A DNA stretch of 51,717 bases from Elusimicrobiota bacterium (lineage in GTDB: Bacteria > Elusimicrobiota > Elusimicrobia > UBA1565 > UBA9628): positions 1-51,717 of the forward strand of contig DAIDHS010000019.1 of NCBI GenBank assembly GCA_027451985.1, given 5' to 3'. Both the position numbers and the translations under genes were made by a program. Below the pieces are notes generated by a model. The model saw only the letters and a program-made list of their open reading frames with translations. It did not search any database and was not told the origin of the DNA. Positions 17,931 through 26,355 of this stretch are shown piece after piece (positions within the stretch are counted from its first letter, which is position 1; the number at the start of each line of letters is the position of its first letter).

Positions 17931-18533
17931 CTAGAGGCCGAAGGCGGCGCGCGTAATGTACTTGTTGATCTTGTGTTCGCCGTTCCAGACGATGACGTTG
18001 GTCTCCATGTTGACCAGCTTGAGGTTCACTTGGAACGTCACGACGCTGCGTCCGCCGACGGTGTCCTTCATCTCGTTGATGATGCCCTGGAGCATGAAGT
18101 CCGCGCCGGTCTCCTGCCCGTTGGCCTTGCGCGTCGCCGCGGAGGCGTTGACGTCCTGATCAAGCCTCTCGGAGCGCACGCCTTGGCGGCTCTTGGCGCT
18201 GGCCACGAACTGGACCTTGCCCGAGTTGATGAGCTCGCTCTGCAGGCTCTCGATGAAGGAGTCCGTGTCGATGTGCTCGAAGCCCATGTTGCGGACGTCG
18301 CCCACGATGACGACGGGCGGATTGGAGTGCTTGGCGTTCCAGTTGTCCAGCCAAGCGCGGGAGAGGCAGTCGGAGATCATCGCGTGAGCCACTTGCCGGG
18401 AATCCTGCTCGTTCCAGCGTCCGCTCAAGTCCTGAACCTGGGCGGAGCCTTCCCTCTGCACGCTGATGGAACTGCATCCCGAGAATCCGGCGGCGACGGC
18501 TGCTGCTGCGGCGCACAATAATGCTTTTTTCAT
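17931..18533 (-). CDS. lpoB: LpoB-like penicillin-binding protein activator
   Basis: A 200-residue lipoprotein with lipobox FSGC (Cys about residue 20). The body matches LpoB/PBP1B-activator proteins: DLSGRWNEQDSRQVA, PPVVIVGDVRNMGFEHIDTDSFIESLQSELINSGKVQFV, GADFMLQGIINEMKD and a final beta-rich NMETNVIVWNGEHKI. LpoB reaches through the peptidoglycan from the outer membrane to stimulate a bifunctional PBP in E. coli. It is the second gene of the lipoprotein operon. Confidence 0.85.
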   Translation of the reverse strand: MKKALLCAAAAAVAAGFSGCSSISVQREGSAQVQDLSGRWNEQDSRQVAHAMISDCLSRAWLDNWNAKHSNPPVVIVGDVRNMGFEHIDTDSFIESLQSELINSGKVQFVASAKSRQGVRSERLDQDVNASAATRKANGQETGADFMLQGIINEMKDTVGGRSVVTFQVNLKLVNMETNVIVWNGEHKINKYITRAAFGL

Positions 18534-18565
18534 GGTCTGCTGAAAACGCGCTCCTTTCGGCGGGT

Positions 18566-19165
18566 TTAGTTCGCCGCGTTGTGCTTGGCTTCCTCGGCGC
18601 TCAGGGCGTCGAAAGCCTTGTTCGCGTCATTCTTGACGTAGTCCCGGACCTGGGCGTTCAAGTCCTTGGACTCATTGAGGCTCTGCTGGACCGCGTTCAT
18701 GTCCAGCTTGCACAGCGAGTAGTAAACCGGAGGATTGACCGAGCGGTCGACCCAGCGATCCACGATGACCGCGCCGTGAAGCGTGAACTCGGCGAAGTTC
18801 TTCATGGTGCTGGAGACCATCTGCTCCTCGGAAGACTTGGTCATGTCGCCGGCGGTGGTCGACGCCATGTAGTCCTTGGTCAAGGTCGCCACGTAGTCGT
18901 TCATGATTTTGGCGAGCTCGCCGCGGGCGCGGTCATCGGCCGACATCTGCGCCAGGGGGATGTTGCGGATGCCCTGGACGCTGCCCACGCCGTAAAACAC
19001 GCTCTGGCCGCCGTCCTTGAAGGCGCCGTTGCCCTTGTTGACCCAATCCGGGGCGTTCTTCGCGATGGGGGAGACCACGTAATGGTGGCATCCCGCGAAG
19101 AGAGCCAGGCCCAGCCCGGCCGCCAGAAATCCTGCCCACGAGACGAACTTGTTCTTGAGATTCAT
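18566..19165 (-). CDS. LPP20-family lipoprotein (first gene of the cluster)
   Basis: Starts at MNLKNKFVSW after a GGGAGG ribosome-binding site, giving 199 residues. Lipobox FAGC places the lipidated Cys near residue 26. The LPP20 pattern is clear: APDWVNKGNGAF, VFYGVGSVQGI, DDRARGELAKIM. It is the promoter-proximal gene of a four-gene operon (LPP20, lpoB, COG3014, second LPP20) transcribed leftward. The same frame stays open upstream through antisense of orn but is not coding there. Confidence 0.82.
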   Translation of the reverse strand: MNLKNKFVSWAGFLAAGLGLALFAGCHHYVVSPIAKNAPDWVNKGNGAFKDGGQSVFYGVGSVQGIRNIPLAQMSADDRARGELAKIMNDYVATLTKDYMASTTAGDMTKSSEEQMVSSTMKNFAEFTLHGAVIVDRWVDRSVNPPVYYSLCKLDMNAVQQSLNESKDLNAQVRDYVKNDANKAFDALSAEEAKHNAAN

Positions 19166-19207
19166 GATTTTTCCTCCCTTCATCAACGCCGTTGCTTCGA
19201 TTCCGGC

Positions 19208-19236
19208 AGTGTAGTAAAGTGCCCCCGTGTTGTCAA
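19208..19236 (-). promoter_or_regulatory. Sigma-70 promoter of the lipoprotein operon
   Basis: Minus strand: -35 TTGACA (19236-19231), 17-bp spacer, -10 TACACT (19213-19208). Transcription would start near 19201, giving a leader of about 35 nt with an SD before the LPP20 start at 19165. It overlaps the upstream region of the divergent orn gene. Confidence 0.75.
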
Positions 19237-19253
19237 GATTAGGCAAGGATGGT

Positions 19254-19823
19254 ATGATGTTCGGCGCGATGCAGGACGAAAAAAACCTGGCGTGGCTTGA
19301 TTTGGAGATGACGGGCTTGGAGCCCTGCACGGCGACCATCCTCGAAATCGCCACCGTGGTCACCGACAGCGACTTGAACGTCCTGGCGGAAGGCCCGGTC
19401 ATGGCCATCCACCATGACGACGAGGCGCTGGCAAAGATGGACCCGTGGTGCGTGGAGCAGCACGGGAAATCCGGCCTTACGGACCGGGTGAAGGAATCCG
19501 CCGTCACGGTGGAAGAAGCCCAGGCGCGGACCTTGGAGTTCATCGCGGAGTGGTGCCCGGAGAAGAAGGCGCCCTTGTGCGGCAACACCATCGGGCAGGA
19601 TCGGCGCTTCCTGGTCAAGTACATGCCCAGGCTCCACGACTACTTTCATTACCGCTCCGTGGACGTGAGCACTATAAAGGAACTGGTCAAGCGCTGGTAT
19701 CCGGACGAAAAGTACGTCTATTCCAAAAGCAAGCAGCACGAAGCCCTCGCCGACATCCGCGAGTCCATCGCGGAGCTTGCGTACTACCGCCGGACGATTT
19801 TTAAGAAGTGCCCTGAACTCTAG
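19254..19823 (+). CDS. orn: Oligoribonuclease
   Basis: A 189-residue DEDDh 3'-5' exoribonuclease that degrades 2-5-nt RNA and pGpG. The catalytic motifs are visible: [11 protein letters not shown] (DxE, Exo I), [12 protein letters not shown] (Exo II) and [13 protein letters not shown] (Exo III, HxxxxD). Start taken at the first of two ATGs (19254 or 19257) behind AAGGA. The TAG stop shares the CTAG tetramer with the stop of the convergent cold-shock gene. Confidence 0.95.
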   Translation: MMFGAMQDEKNLAWLDLEMTGLEPCTATILEIATVVTDSDLNVLAEGPVMAIHHDDEALAKMDPWCVEQHGKSGLTDRVKESAVTVEEAQARTLEFIAEWCPEKKAPLCGNTIGQDRRFLVKYMPRLHDYFHYRSVDVSTIKELVKRWYPDEKYVYSKSKQHEALADIRESIAELAYYRRTIFKKCPEL

Positions 19824-20023
19824 GCTTTTCGGACGTTGGCCGCCTTAGGCCCTTTCTCCGTTTGCTCGACGTCGTATTCCACGGCCTGATTCTCGGCGAG
19901 GCTCTTGAAGCCGCCTCCTTGAATCGCGCTGAAGTGCACGAAGAGATCCTTCGACCCGTCGTCCGGCGTGATGAAGCCGTACCCCTTCTGATCGTTGAAC
20001 CACTTCACTTTCCCTTTCGGCAT
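19820..20023 (-). CDS. Cold shock protein, CspA family
   Basis: A 67-residue single-domain nucleic-acid chaperone. Both RNP motifs are present: KGYGFITPD (RNP1) and LFVHFSAI (RNP2), with the usual opening GKVKWFN. A leader of about 70 nt precedes it: a TATACT -10-like box lies at 20099-20104 and an AGAGGGA SD just before the ATG. A long leader is usual for csp genes. Confidence 0.96.
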   Translation of the reverse strand: MPKGKVKWFNDQKGYGFITPDDGSKDLFVHFSAIQGGGFKSLAENQAVEYDVEQTEKGPKAANVRKA

Positions 20024-20132
20024 TGCATTCCCTCTTTCCGCTTCCGGTCCACGGGGCCTTCACGGCGCGCCCCGCACGCGCGACGGCGCCTGCTTTTAAG
20101 TATAACTCCCCGGCGGCGGGGGTCAAGGGGGG

Positions 20133-21752
20133 TTAGCGGTCCAGGGCGCGCAGGGAGTCTTGATAGACCCGGAAAAGGTGTGTCGGCCTGCCGCCGGGGG
20201 GCAGCATCTGCTCCAGGGCGTACCAGAAAAAGCCGCCGCAGACGGACTGGGGCGCGGCGGCGCAGGCGGCCGGGGTGTAGAGGCTGACGAGGTCTTCCCG
20301 CGCGCCTTCGATGTCGCCGGGGGCGAGCCACCAGTAGCCCCGCTGCCGCCCCTGCTGGCCGTATTCAAAATCGCCGATCATCAGCGTCTTGCCCGGCAGG
20401 AATTGGGCGGTCTTTTGGAAGATGGGCTCGAACGCCAGTCCGACCGGATTGTCCTCGGGCTCGAGGCTCAGCGCGACGGCGTCGAGGTTCTGCCCGAAGC
20501 CCAGAGGAACGTAGCGGGAGAGCCAGCCCTCCAGGGAATGCCCGAAATCGGGGGCGGTCGGGCCCCACCAGTAGAGCGTCGCGACGGTCTCCAGCCGCGG
20601 GTCGATGCCCTTGATCGCGGCCGCGGCGGCCTGCGCGATGGCGAAGGTCTGATCGGTCGAGAGAGGCGCCTTCATGCCGCCCAGCCAATTCCCGTTGATT
20701 TCGTTGCCGATTTCCCAGCTGGGGATGAGGCCCTCGTAGTGCAGCGCCAGATTTTTGGCGCGCGCGGTGTAGAGCGCGGGCGTTAATCCCGGCGGCCAGC
20801 TGGCGGAGTCGAGGACGCAGCCCATGATCTTGATGCCCGCGCGGTTCAAGGCGTGGACCACGGCGTCGTAGGTGTCGAAGGAGTCCGCCTGGGAGTAGGT
20901 GAAATCGGCGGGGTCGAGCGCGAAAGCCAGCCGCACCCAGTTGACGCCGGCGTCCTTGAGGGCCGCGATCGTCTTCTTGTAGTCGGGCAGGCGGTTCAAG
21001 ACGGAAGCGTCCAGCGTGACGCCGAAGCGCAGCGACTTCTTGCGCGAAGGGTCGGCGGCGATTTGGAGCCCGTGCTCGAAGAGCATTTGCTGCCAAGCCA
21101 AGGCCGTCGCCTGCAGAGCCTTGGCCGCCTCGCGGGCGCGCGCGGCGCCGCTTTTGGCCTCCTTGGTCTTGAACACGAACTTTTCCGCCTCGGCCTCAAG
21201 GCGCTTGGCCTTGCGGCTCGGATGGTAAGGCGGCCGCATGGAATCGGCGTGGCGGAACCACGCGTTCCGGAACAAGCGGTACTCGGTGAAGGCGATTTCT
21301 TCGTTGAGGTAAACGGCGTCGCCGGAGCCGAAGCCCGCGCCGCCGTTGTCCGCCGCGACCGTGGAGAACCCGTCGCCCGGGACGGGCCAGGTCAGCGCGA
21401 TGGAAATCCGGGGCGCTCCGGTCCAGGAGAGGCTCAGCCACGGTCCGGACTGGGTGAGCTGCGGCTTCTGGCCCGAAAGGCCGTCGATGCCGGAGACCAT
21501 CACGGCCGGGCCGCTTTGGCCTGGCAGCGAACTGCGATCGTCGCGGCCCGTGAAGGCGAGAAACTCCTTCAAGTCCATCAGCTTGCCGCTGGAGTCATAG
21601 ATGAACAGTTTGAGGCTTTGCCCCGGCGCCGCGGCGCCGGGCTGGGATTGGACGTCTTGGGCTTTGGCGGGGACGGCCGCGCCGGATAAAAGCGCGGCCA
21701 GCAGGAGTCCTGCGACGGCCCAGGCGCGGGCCGGAATCTCAGTAGCGGCCAC
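20133..21752 (-). CDS. Secreted (beta/alpha)8 glycoside-hydrolase-like protein
   Basis: A 539-residue protein starting at GTG with a signal peptide (hydrophobic core AVAGLLLAALLSGAAVP, cleavage probably after AKA). The N-terminal ~200 residues have no recognised fold. From about residue 240 it looks like a clan GH-A TIM barrel: GVTLDASVLNRLPDYKKTI, AGVNWVRLAF, AGIKIMGCVLDS, WEIGNEINGNW (acid/base Glu near residue 350) and LMIGDFEYG (candidate nucleophile Glu near 462). The exact GH family and substrate cannot be assigned by eye. It overlaps the end of the rhomboid-like gene by 14 nt. Confidence 0.65.
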   Translation of the reverse strand: MAATEIPARAWAVAGLLLAALLSGAAVPAKAQDVQSQPGAAAPGQSLKLFIYDSSGKLMDLKEFLAFTGRDDRSSLPGQSGPAVMVSGIDGLSGQKPQLTQSGPWLSLSWTGAPRISIALTWPVPGDGFSTVAADNGGAGFGSGDAVYLNEEIAFTEYRLFRNAWFRHADSMRPPYHPSRKAKRLEAEAEKFVFKTKEAKSGAARAREAAKALQATALAWQQMLFEHGLQIAADPSRKKSLRFGVTLDASVLNRLPDYKKTIAALKDAGVNWVRLAFALDPADFTYSQADSFDTYDAVVHALNRAGIKIMGCVLDSASWPPGLTPALYTARAKNLALHYEGLIPSWEIGNEINGNWLGGMKAPLSTDQTFAIAQAAAAAIKGIDPRLETVATLYWWGPTAPDFGHSLEGWLSRYVPLGFGQNLDAVALSLEPEDNPVGLAFEPIFQKTAQFLPGKTLMIGDFEYGQQGRQRGYWWLAPGDIEGAREDLVSLYTPAACAAAPQSVCGGFFWYALEQMLPPGGRPTHLFRVYQDSLRALDR

Positions 21753-22374
21753 GGTTTTTCAAGCGCCGGATCCAGAATCGGAAATCCTGCCAGTGCGCCG
21801 GCCCGAAAAACAGCGCGTAGCCGAAAAGCCCCGAAAGGAGTTCCAAGCGCCAGACCGGGCCTGAGAACAGGAAGCTCACCAGCAGGTAGGCCCAAACCGC
21901 GGCGCCGATCCATTTGATTTTGACCGGAAAAAAGAAGAAGAGCAGAATCTGCGTTTCGGGATTGAAGCGCGCGTAGGCAAGGAACAAGGCGGCGTAGATC
22001 GCCGTGTTGGACAAAACGGCGCCGTAGAGCGCCGAAGCGGCCGCGGTCGCCAGGGCGCTGACCAGGCAGATCAAGGTAAAGCCGAAGTCGCCCATCATCC
22101 ACTCCAGCTGGGGCAGGAAAACGAAGAGCCAAAGAATCCAGATGAGAAGCCCCAGAGCGTCGAAAGCCTGGGGAACGAACAGGAACGTGACGACGCGCCA
22201 GATTTGCCCGCTCAGGAGAAGAGCGGGATCCAGGATCAGCTGGGCCGGAAACTGCGGGTTGAAAAAACTGAGCAGGCCGACCGCGGCGTTCATCCCGATG
22301 AGGAACTTGGCCAGCCCGGGGATTTGGATGAAGCCGAGGCGTTTCTCCGCCTTGGCGAGCCATGAGGGAATCAC
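21739..22374 (-). CDS. Rhomboid-like membrane protein, probably inactive
   Basis: A 211-residue protein with six membrane segments and rhomboid layout: N-terminal amphipathic region, QIWRVVTFLFVP after the first loop (the WR motif), and LELLSGLFGYALFFG as last helix. The catalytic GxSG is replaced by VLSNTA, and the position of the catalytic His in the last helix is not His. It is therefore likely a pseudoprotease. Start is GTG at 22374 with TATGAT six nt upstream. Divergent from murB. Confidence 0.7.
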   Translation of the reverse strand: MIPSWLAKAEKRLGFIQIPGLAKFLIGMNAAVGLLSFFNPQFPAQLILDPALLLSGQIWRVVTFLFVPQAFDALGLLIWILWLFVFLPQLEWMMGDFGFTLICLVSALATAAASALYGAVLSNTAIYAALFLAYARFNPETQILLFFFFPVKIKWIGAAVWAYLLVSFLFSGPVWRLELLSGLFGYALFFGPAHWQDFRFWIRRLKNRGRY

Positions 22375-22380
22375 GGGCGC

Positions 22381-22401
22381 ATCATACTAATTTTGTATAA
22401 A
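22381..22401. promoter_or_regulatory. Back-to-back -10 elements between the rhomboid gene and murB
   Basis: TATGAT on the minus strand (22386-22381) ends 6 nt before the rhomboid GTG, and TATAAA on the plus strand (22396-22401) ends 6 nt before the murB ATG. Both would give transcripts that start at or near the start codon. The -35 regions are weak. Confidence 0.4.
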
Positions 22402-22407
22402 GGAAGC

Positions 22408-23319
22408 ATGGCGGCGCGCGGCGGCTGGCGTGAAAAAATCAGCGTCCGGTTTTCCGGAGCCAAGCTGGACGAGCCGCTTTCCCGCCACACCACGTTTCAT
22501 ATCGGAGGCCCGGCCGACTGCTACTTGGAAATCGGCAATTCCGCGGATCTCCGGGATTTCGCGGCGCTGGCCGCCGAACAGGATGTGCCCGTCTTTTTTC
22601 TGGGGCAGGGCTCGAATCTTTTGGTTCTGGATCGAGGCATTCGGGGCGCCGTGGTCCGGCTCCGAGGCCGTTTCGAGGACATGGAGCTGTTGGCGGGCGG
22701 CAGAGTCCGCGCCGGCGCCGGGCTTCGCGTGCCCAAGCTCGTGAGCTTCTGCGCCCAGAAAGGCCTCGCGGGCCTTGAGCCGCTCATCGGCGTGCCGGGG
22801 ACCGTGGGCGGGGCCTTGGCCATGAACGCGGGCACGCCCCAGGGCGAGATCGGTCCGGCGGTCGCGGAGGCGGAAATTTGGGACTTGCAAGAGCGCCGCC
22901 CCCGCGCGCTGCCCCGCGAAGATCTGCGCTTTGAATACCGCTCCAGCAGCCTCGCCGGACGAATTATTTTGGGCTGCGTCCTGCAATTGAAGCCCGGGGA
23001 CAAAGTTGATATAATGAAGCGCATTCAAAGCTATCAGCGAAAGCGCTTTCAAACTCAGCCCATCCATACTTACAACGTGGGATCCGTTTTCAAGAATCCG
23101 CCCGGCCAGTTCGTGGCCAGGCTCGTCGAAGAGGCAGGCCTCAAGGGCCGGGCCGTAGGCGGCGCCCGCGTCTCCCCGAAGCACGCCAACTTCATTGAAA
23201 ATTTTTCCGGTGCGACGGCGCGAGACGTGCTTGAGCTCATCGATCTGATCCGGGGGGAAGTGCGTAGGATTTTCGCCATAGAACTCGAGCTGGAAGTGAA
23301 GGTCGTCGGTGAGGCTTAA
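22408..23319 (+). CDS. murB: UDP-N-acetylenolpyruvoylglucosamine reductase
   Basis: About 303 residues; flavoenzyme that makes UDP-MurNAc in peptidoglycan synthesis. FAD-binding signatures FLGQGSNLLV and PGTVGGALAMNAG, the catalytic-region NVGSVFKNPPG and the C-terminal SPKHANFIEN are present. Start chosen at ATG 22408; a TTG five codons upstream is also open. First gene of the rightward division/cell-wall run. The next gene begins at GTG inside its last codons. Confidence 0.96.
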   Translation: MAARGGWREKISVRFSGAKLDEPLSRHTTFHIGGPADCYLEIGNSADLRDFAALAAEQDVPVFFLGQGSNLLVLDRGIRGAVVRLRGRFEDMELLAGGRVRAGAGLRVPKLVSFCAQKGLAGLEPLIGVPGTVGGALAMNAGTPQGEIGPAVAEAEIWDLQERRPRALPREDLRFEYRSSSLAGRIILGCVLQLKPGDKVDIMKRIQSYQRKRFQTQPIHTYNVGSVFKNPPGQFVARLVEEAGLKGRAVGGARVSPKHANFIENFSGATARDVLELIDLIRGEVRRIFAIELELEVKVVGEA

Positions 23320-23959
23320 GTCCCGCATCCGCCGCGGCCGTGCGGCGTCCCGGCCCAGGCTCCAAAAGCAGGCCCGCCAAAAATTCATGGCGGCGGCCGC
23401 CGTCCTCGTCCTGGGCGCCTGCGCCGGCGCCGCGGCGTACCACTTCGGCCGGCAATGGCTTCGCGAGAGCGGGCCGGTCGCGGCGAACGCTCCCAAGCCG
23501 CGCGGGCCCCAATATTATCCCAAGACCGCCGCCGCGCGCGTGACGCAGAAAGGCAAACCGCTGGGGTTCCTTTCCGAGGACGGGCGCGTGTTCCAGGCGC
23601 CGGCCTCGCTTTATCCCAATGCGATTCCCCAGGTTGAAATCGGCAAGCTGGATCCCTCCGAACTCGGCGGAGTCGCCCAGTTTCTTGAAGCCGTGGCCGG
23701 CTCGCGCGACGCGCCCTCCGCACTGGTCCGCCTGAGCTATGTCTCGCGGCAAGACGGCTGGAAGGCGCTCTTCGCGGACGGGACGCGGGCGGAGTGGGGG
23801 GATTTCCGGTGGACGGACTTGAAGCTTGAGCGCATGCGCCAGGTTCTTGACGACGCCAAGAACGACTTGAGCGGCCCCGCGAACGTGGACTTGCGCTATT
23901 TTGGCGACGGCCGTATCATTCTGCGGACGGCCCCGGAAAAATCGGTTTCCATGAGGTAA
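23309..23959 (+). CDS. ftsQ: FtsQ/DivIB-position division protein
   Basis: A 216-residue single-pass protein: very basic N-terminus (residues 1-26), a transmembrane segment (about 27-47) and a periplasmic part. The position between murB and ftsA is that of ftsQ, and topology fits. A C-terminal beta-like part (YVSRQDGWKALFADGTRAEWG, then LRYFGDGRIILR) resembles the FtsQ beta domain; the POTRA domain is not obvious and the protein is shorter than most FtsQ. The GTG start overlaps murB and the TAA stop overlaps the ftsA ATG as TAATG. Assignment rests mostly on context. Confidence 0.65.
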   Translation: MRLKSRIRRGRAASRPRLQKQARQKFMAAAAVLVLGACAGAAAYHFGRQWLRESGPVAANAPKPRGPQYYPKTAAARVTQKGKPLGFLSEDGRVFQAPASLYPNAIPQVEIGKLDPSELGGVAQFLEAVAGSRDAPSALVRLSYVSRQDGWKALFADGTRAEWGDFRWTDLKLERMRQVLDDAKNDLSGPANVDLRYFGDGRIILRTAPEKSVSMR

Positions 23960-25206
23960 TGGGCATGGCCAAACAAGACGTGATCGCGAGCCTCGACATG
24001 GGCTCGAGCCGCGTGAGCTGCCTTATCGGCTCGGCGGAGAGCAACGGGTCCATCCGGATTTTAGGCGGCGCCAGTTCCGCCTGCCGGGGCATCAAGGGCG
24101 GGGTGGTCATCAACATCCTGGAGGCCGCTCAGACGGTCACCCGCGTCATCGAAGAGGCGGAAGCCGCGGCGAAGGCCGTGGTCCGCAGCCTCTACCTGGG
24201 CGTGCGCGGCGCCCACCTGAAGTCGTTCAACAATCGCGGCGCCTTCAATATCGCGCGGACCGATCGCGAAATCACGCAGGAAGACGTGCAGAGCGTCTTG
24301 TCCAACGCCAAGGCCGTGCCGCTGCCGGGCGACCGGGAAATCCTGCACGTCGTTCCCCAGGGATTCTCCCTGGATAGGCAGCGGGGCGTTCCCAATCCCG
24401 TCGGCATGGAAGGTTCGCTTTTGGAGGTGGAAGTCCACATCGTCACGGCTTCTTCCGCTCATATCAACAATTTGGTCAAGACTGTCAATCAAGCCGGCTT
24501 CGAAGTCGCGGACGCGGTTTACGGGCTCTTGGCCTGCGGGGACATGCTCGTGACGCCGGAGGAAAAAGATTTGGGCTGCCTGCTCATCGATTTGGGAGGA
24601 CAGTCCCTGTCCCTGGGCGTTTACTCGGAAGGTTATTTGCGCTATTCCAAGGAGCTTCCCATCGGCGCGGATTTCATCACGCGGGACTTGGCCATCGGGC
24701 TCCACACGTCTTTAGTGACGGCCGAGAATCTCAAGAAAGATCACGGCGTGGCGCATCCCTCCCTCCTTAACGGAGACAACGAGATCGCGTTCAGCGGCGT
24801 GGACGGAAGGACGCCGGGCCGCATCAAGACCTCGAACGTCATGGGCATCATCCTGCCGCGGGTGGAGGAAATTTTCTCCCTGGTGTCCGACGACCTGCAG
24901 GGCTCGTCCTACGCCGACGTGGTGGCCCCGGGCGGCGCCGTCTTGACGGGCGGAGGAGCCTTGATGAAGGGCATTTCGGAGGCCGCGCGGCAGGTGCTGG
25001 ACATGCCCGTGCGCCTGGGCATGCCTCACCCGGATTTCTTCATTGCCGGCGACGAGTGGATTTCGCCGACCTACGCGACGGCTCTGGGGCTTCTGCGCGC
25101 CGCGCAGGGGCCGTCCTGGAACTCCCTGAGCCGCGGCCGGCAGGTGGCGCGTAAGCGGCCCATGTGGATCCGGCGCGCGGCTTCCGTCCTCGAGGATCTG
25201 TTTTGA
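23959..25206 (+). CDS. ftsA: Cell division protein FtsA
   Basis: 415 residues; actin-like ATPase that tethers FtsZ to the membrane. Phosphate-binding motifs SLDMGSSRVSCLIG (about residue 11) and LLIDLGGQSLSLGVY (about 213) and the adenosine motif VLTGGGALMKGI are visible. The 1C subdomain lies between. The C-terminus RRAASVLEDLF is a likely membrane-binding amphipathic helix. A second Met (residue 3) is an alternative start. Coupled to ftsQ (TAATG) and ftsZ. Confidence 0.95.
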   Translation: MGMAKQDVIASLDMGSSRVSCLIGSAESNGSIRILGGASSACRGIKGGVVINILEAAQTVTRVIEEAEAAAKAVVRSLYLGVRGAHLKSFNNRGAFNIARTDREITQEDVQSVLSNAKAVPLPGDREILHVVPQGFSLDRQRGVPNPVGMEGSLLEVEVHIVTASSAHINNLVKTVNQAGFEVADAVYGLLACGDMLVTPEEKDLGCLLIDLGGQSLSLGVYSEGYLRYSKELPIGADFITRDLAIGLHTSLVTAENLKKDHGVAHPSLLNGDNEIAFSGVDGRTPGRIKTSNVMGIILPRVEEIFSLVSDDLQGSSYADVVAPGGAVLTGGGALMKGISEAARQVLDMPVRLGMPHPDFFIAGDEWISPTYATALGLLRAAQGPSWNSLSRGRQVARKRPMWIRRAASVLEDLF

Positions 25207-26354
25207 GAATACAAATCAGCGAAGACTTGGCCGAGCATTCGGCCGTCATCAAGGTCATCGGCGTCGGCGGCGCCGGCGGTAACGCCATCAACCGCATGTC
25301 CGAAGCCGGCATCCGCGGCGTGGACTTGGTGGCGGCCAACTCGGACGCGCAGGACCTGCGCCGGAGCCTGGCCCACGTGCGGGTGCAAATCGGCGACAGC
25401 CTGACCCGCGGGCTCGGCGTGGGCGGCGATTCGACCAAAGGCCGCATGGCCATGCTGGAGTCCGAATCCCAAGTCAAGGAGATTCTCAAGGGCACCGATT
25501 TGGTCTTCATCACGGCGGGCATGGGCGGAGGAACCGGGACCGGGGGCGCTCCTTTGGTGGCGTCCTGGGCCCGGGAGATGGAAATTCTCACCATCGGCGT
25601 CGTGACCCGCCCATTCTCGTTCGAGAAGACCACGCGCGCCGCCATCGCCGAGGAAGGCATCGGCGAGATGCGCAAGAGCGTCGACACCCTCCTGGTCATC
25701 CCCAACCAGCGCCTGTTCGACATCATTGATTCGGACACCACCACCGAGACGGCCTTCCGCATGGCCGACGACGTCCTGCGCAAGTCCATCCAATCCATTT
25801 CAGACGTCATCACCACTCCCGGCATCATCAACATGGACTTGAACGACATCAGGGCCGTCATGAAGGACGCGGGCGACGCCTTGATCGGCATGGGCGAAGC
25901 CTCAGGTCCGGGGCGCGCCGAAGAGGCCGCGCGGGCCGCGATCCACTCTCCGCTCTTGGAGAACGCCGCCATGGACGGCGCCAAGCGCCTGAGCGTGAAC
26001 ATCACCGCGCGCAAGACCAGCCTGCGCATGGCCGAAATCGACGAAGCCATGAGCATCATCGGCGGAGCGGCCAGCCCGGACGCCAAGATCAAGGTGGGCG
26101 CGGTCTACGATGAGGGCATGGAAGACGCGCTCCGCATCACGGTCATCGCGACGGGATTCCCGGGAACGAAGCCGCACCGCCGGGGCGCGACGCTCGGGCA
26201 CCTGTCTGCCGAGGGGGGCGGGAAAATTTTGGGTTCGGAGACGGCCCTCGAGACCGCGTTGGCCGATTCCGGCGCCGACGGCTCTTCACCGGCCGATCCG
26301 GCGGAGTGGCTCAAGCCCGCGTTTTTGCGCTTCAAGGCGAGGAAGATTAAATAG
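25203..26354 (+). CDS. ftsZ: Cell division protein FtsZ
   Basis: About 384 residues; tubulin-like GTPase forming the division ring. Seen: IKVIGVGGAGGNAI at the N-terminus, AGMGGGTGTGGAP (tubulin signature), TRPFSFE and the T7 loop NMDLNDIRAVM. The C-terminal EWLKPAFLRFKARK fits the conserved FtsA/ZipA-binding peptide. No ATG lies at the expected place. I take TTG 25203, which overlaps the ftsA stop as TTGA and has GAGG 7 nt upstream; an in-frame ATG at 25164 inside ftsA is the alternative. Confidence 0.95.
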   Translation: MRIQISEDLAEHSAVIKVIGVGGAGGNAINRMSEAGIRGVDLVAANSDAQDLRRSLAHVRVQIGDSLTRGLGVGGDSTKGRMAMLESESQVKEILKGTDLVFITAGMGGGTGTGGAPLVASWAREMEILTIGVVTRPFSFEKTTRAAIAEEGIGEMRKSVDTLLVIPNQRLFDIIDSDTTTETAFRMADDVLRKSIQSISDVITTPGIINMDLNDIRAVMKDAGDALIGMGEASGPGRAEEAARAAIHSPLLENAAMDGAKRLSVNITARKTSLRMAEIDEAMSIIGGAASPDAKIKVGAVYDEGMEDALRITVIATGFPGTKPHRRGATLGHLSAEGGGKILGSETALETALADSGADGSSPADPAEWLKPAFLRFKARKIK

Positions 26355-26355
26355 C

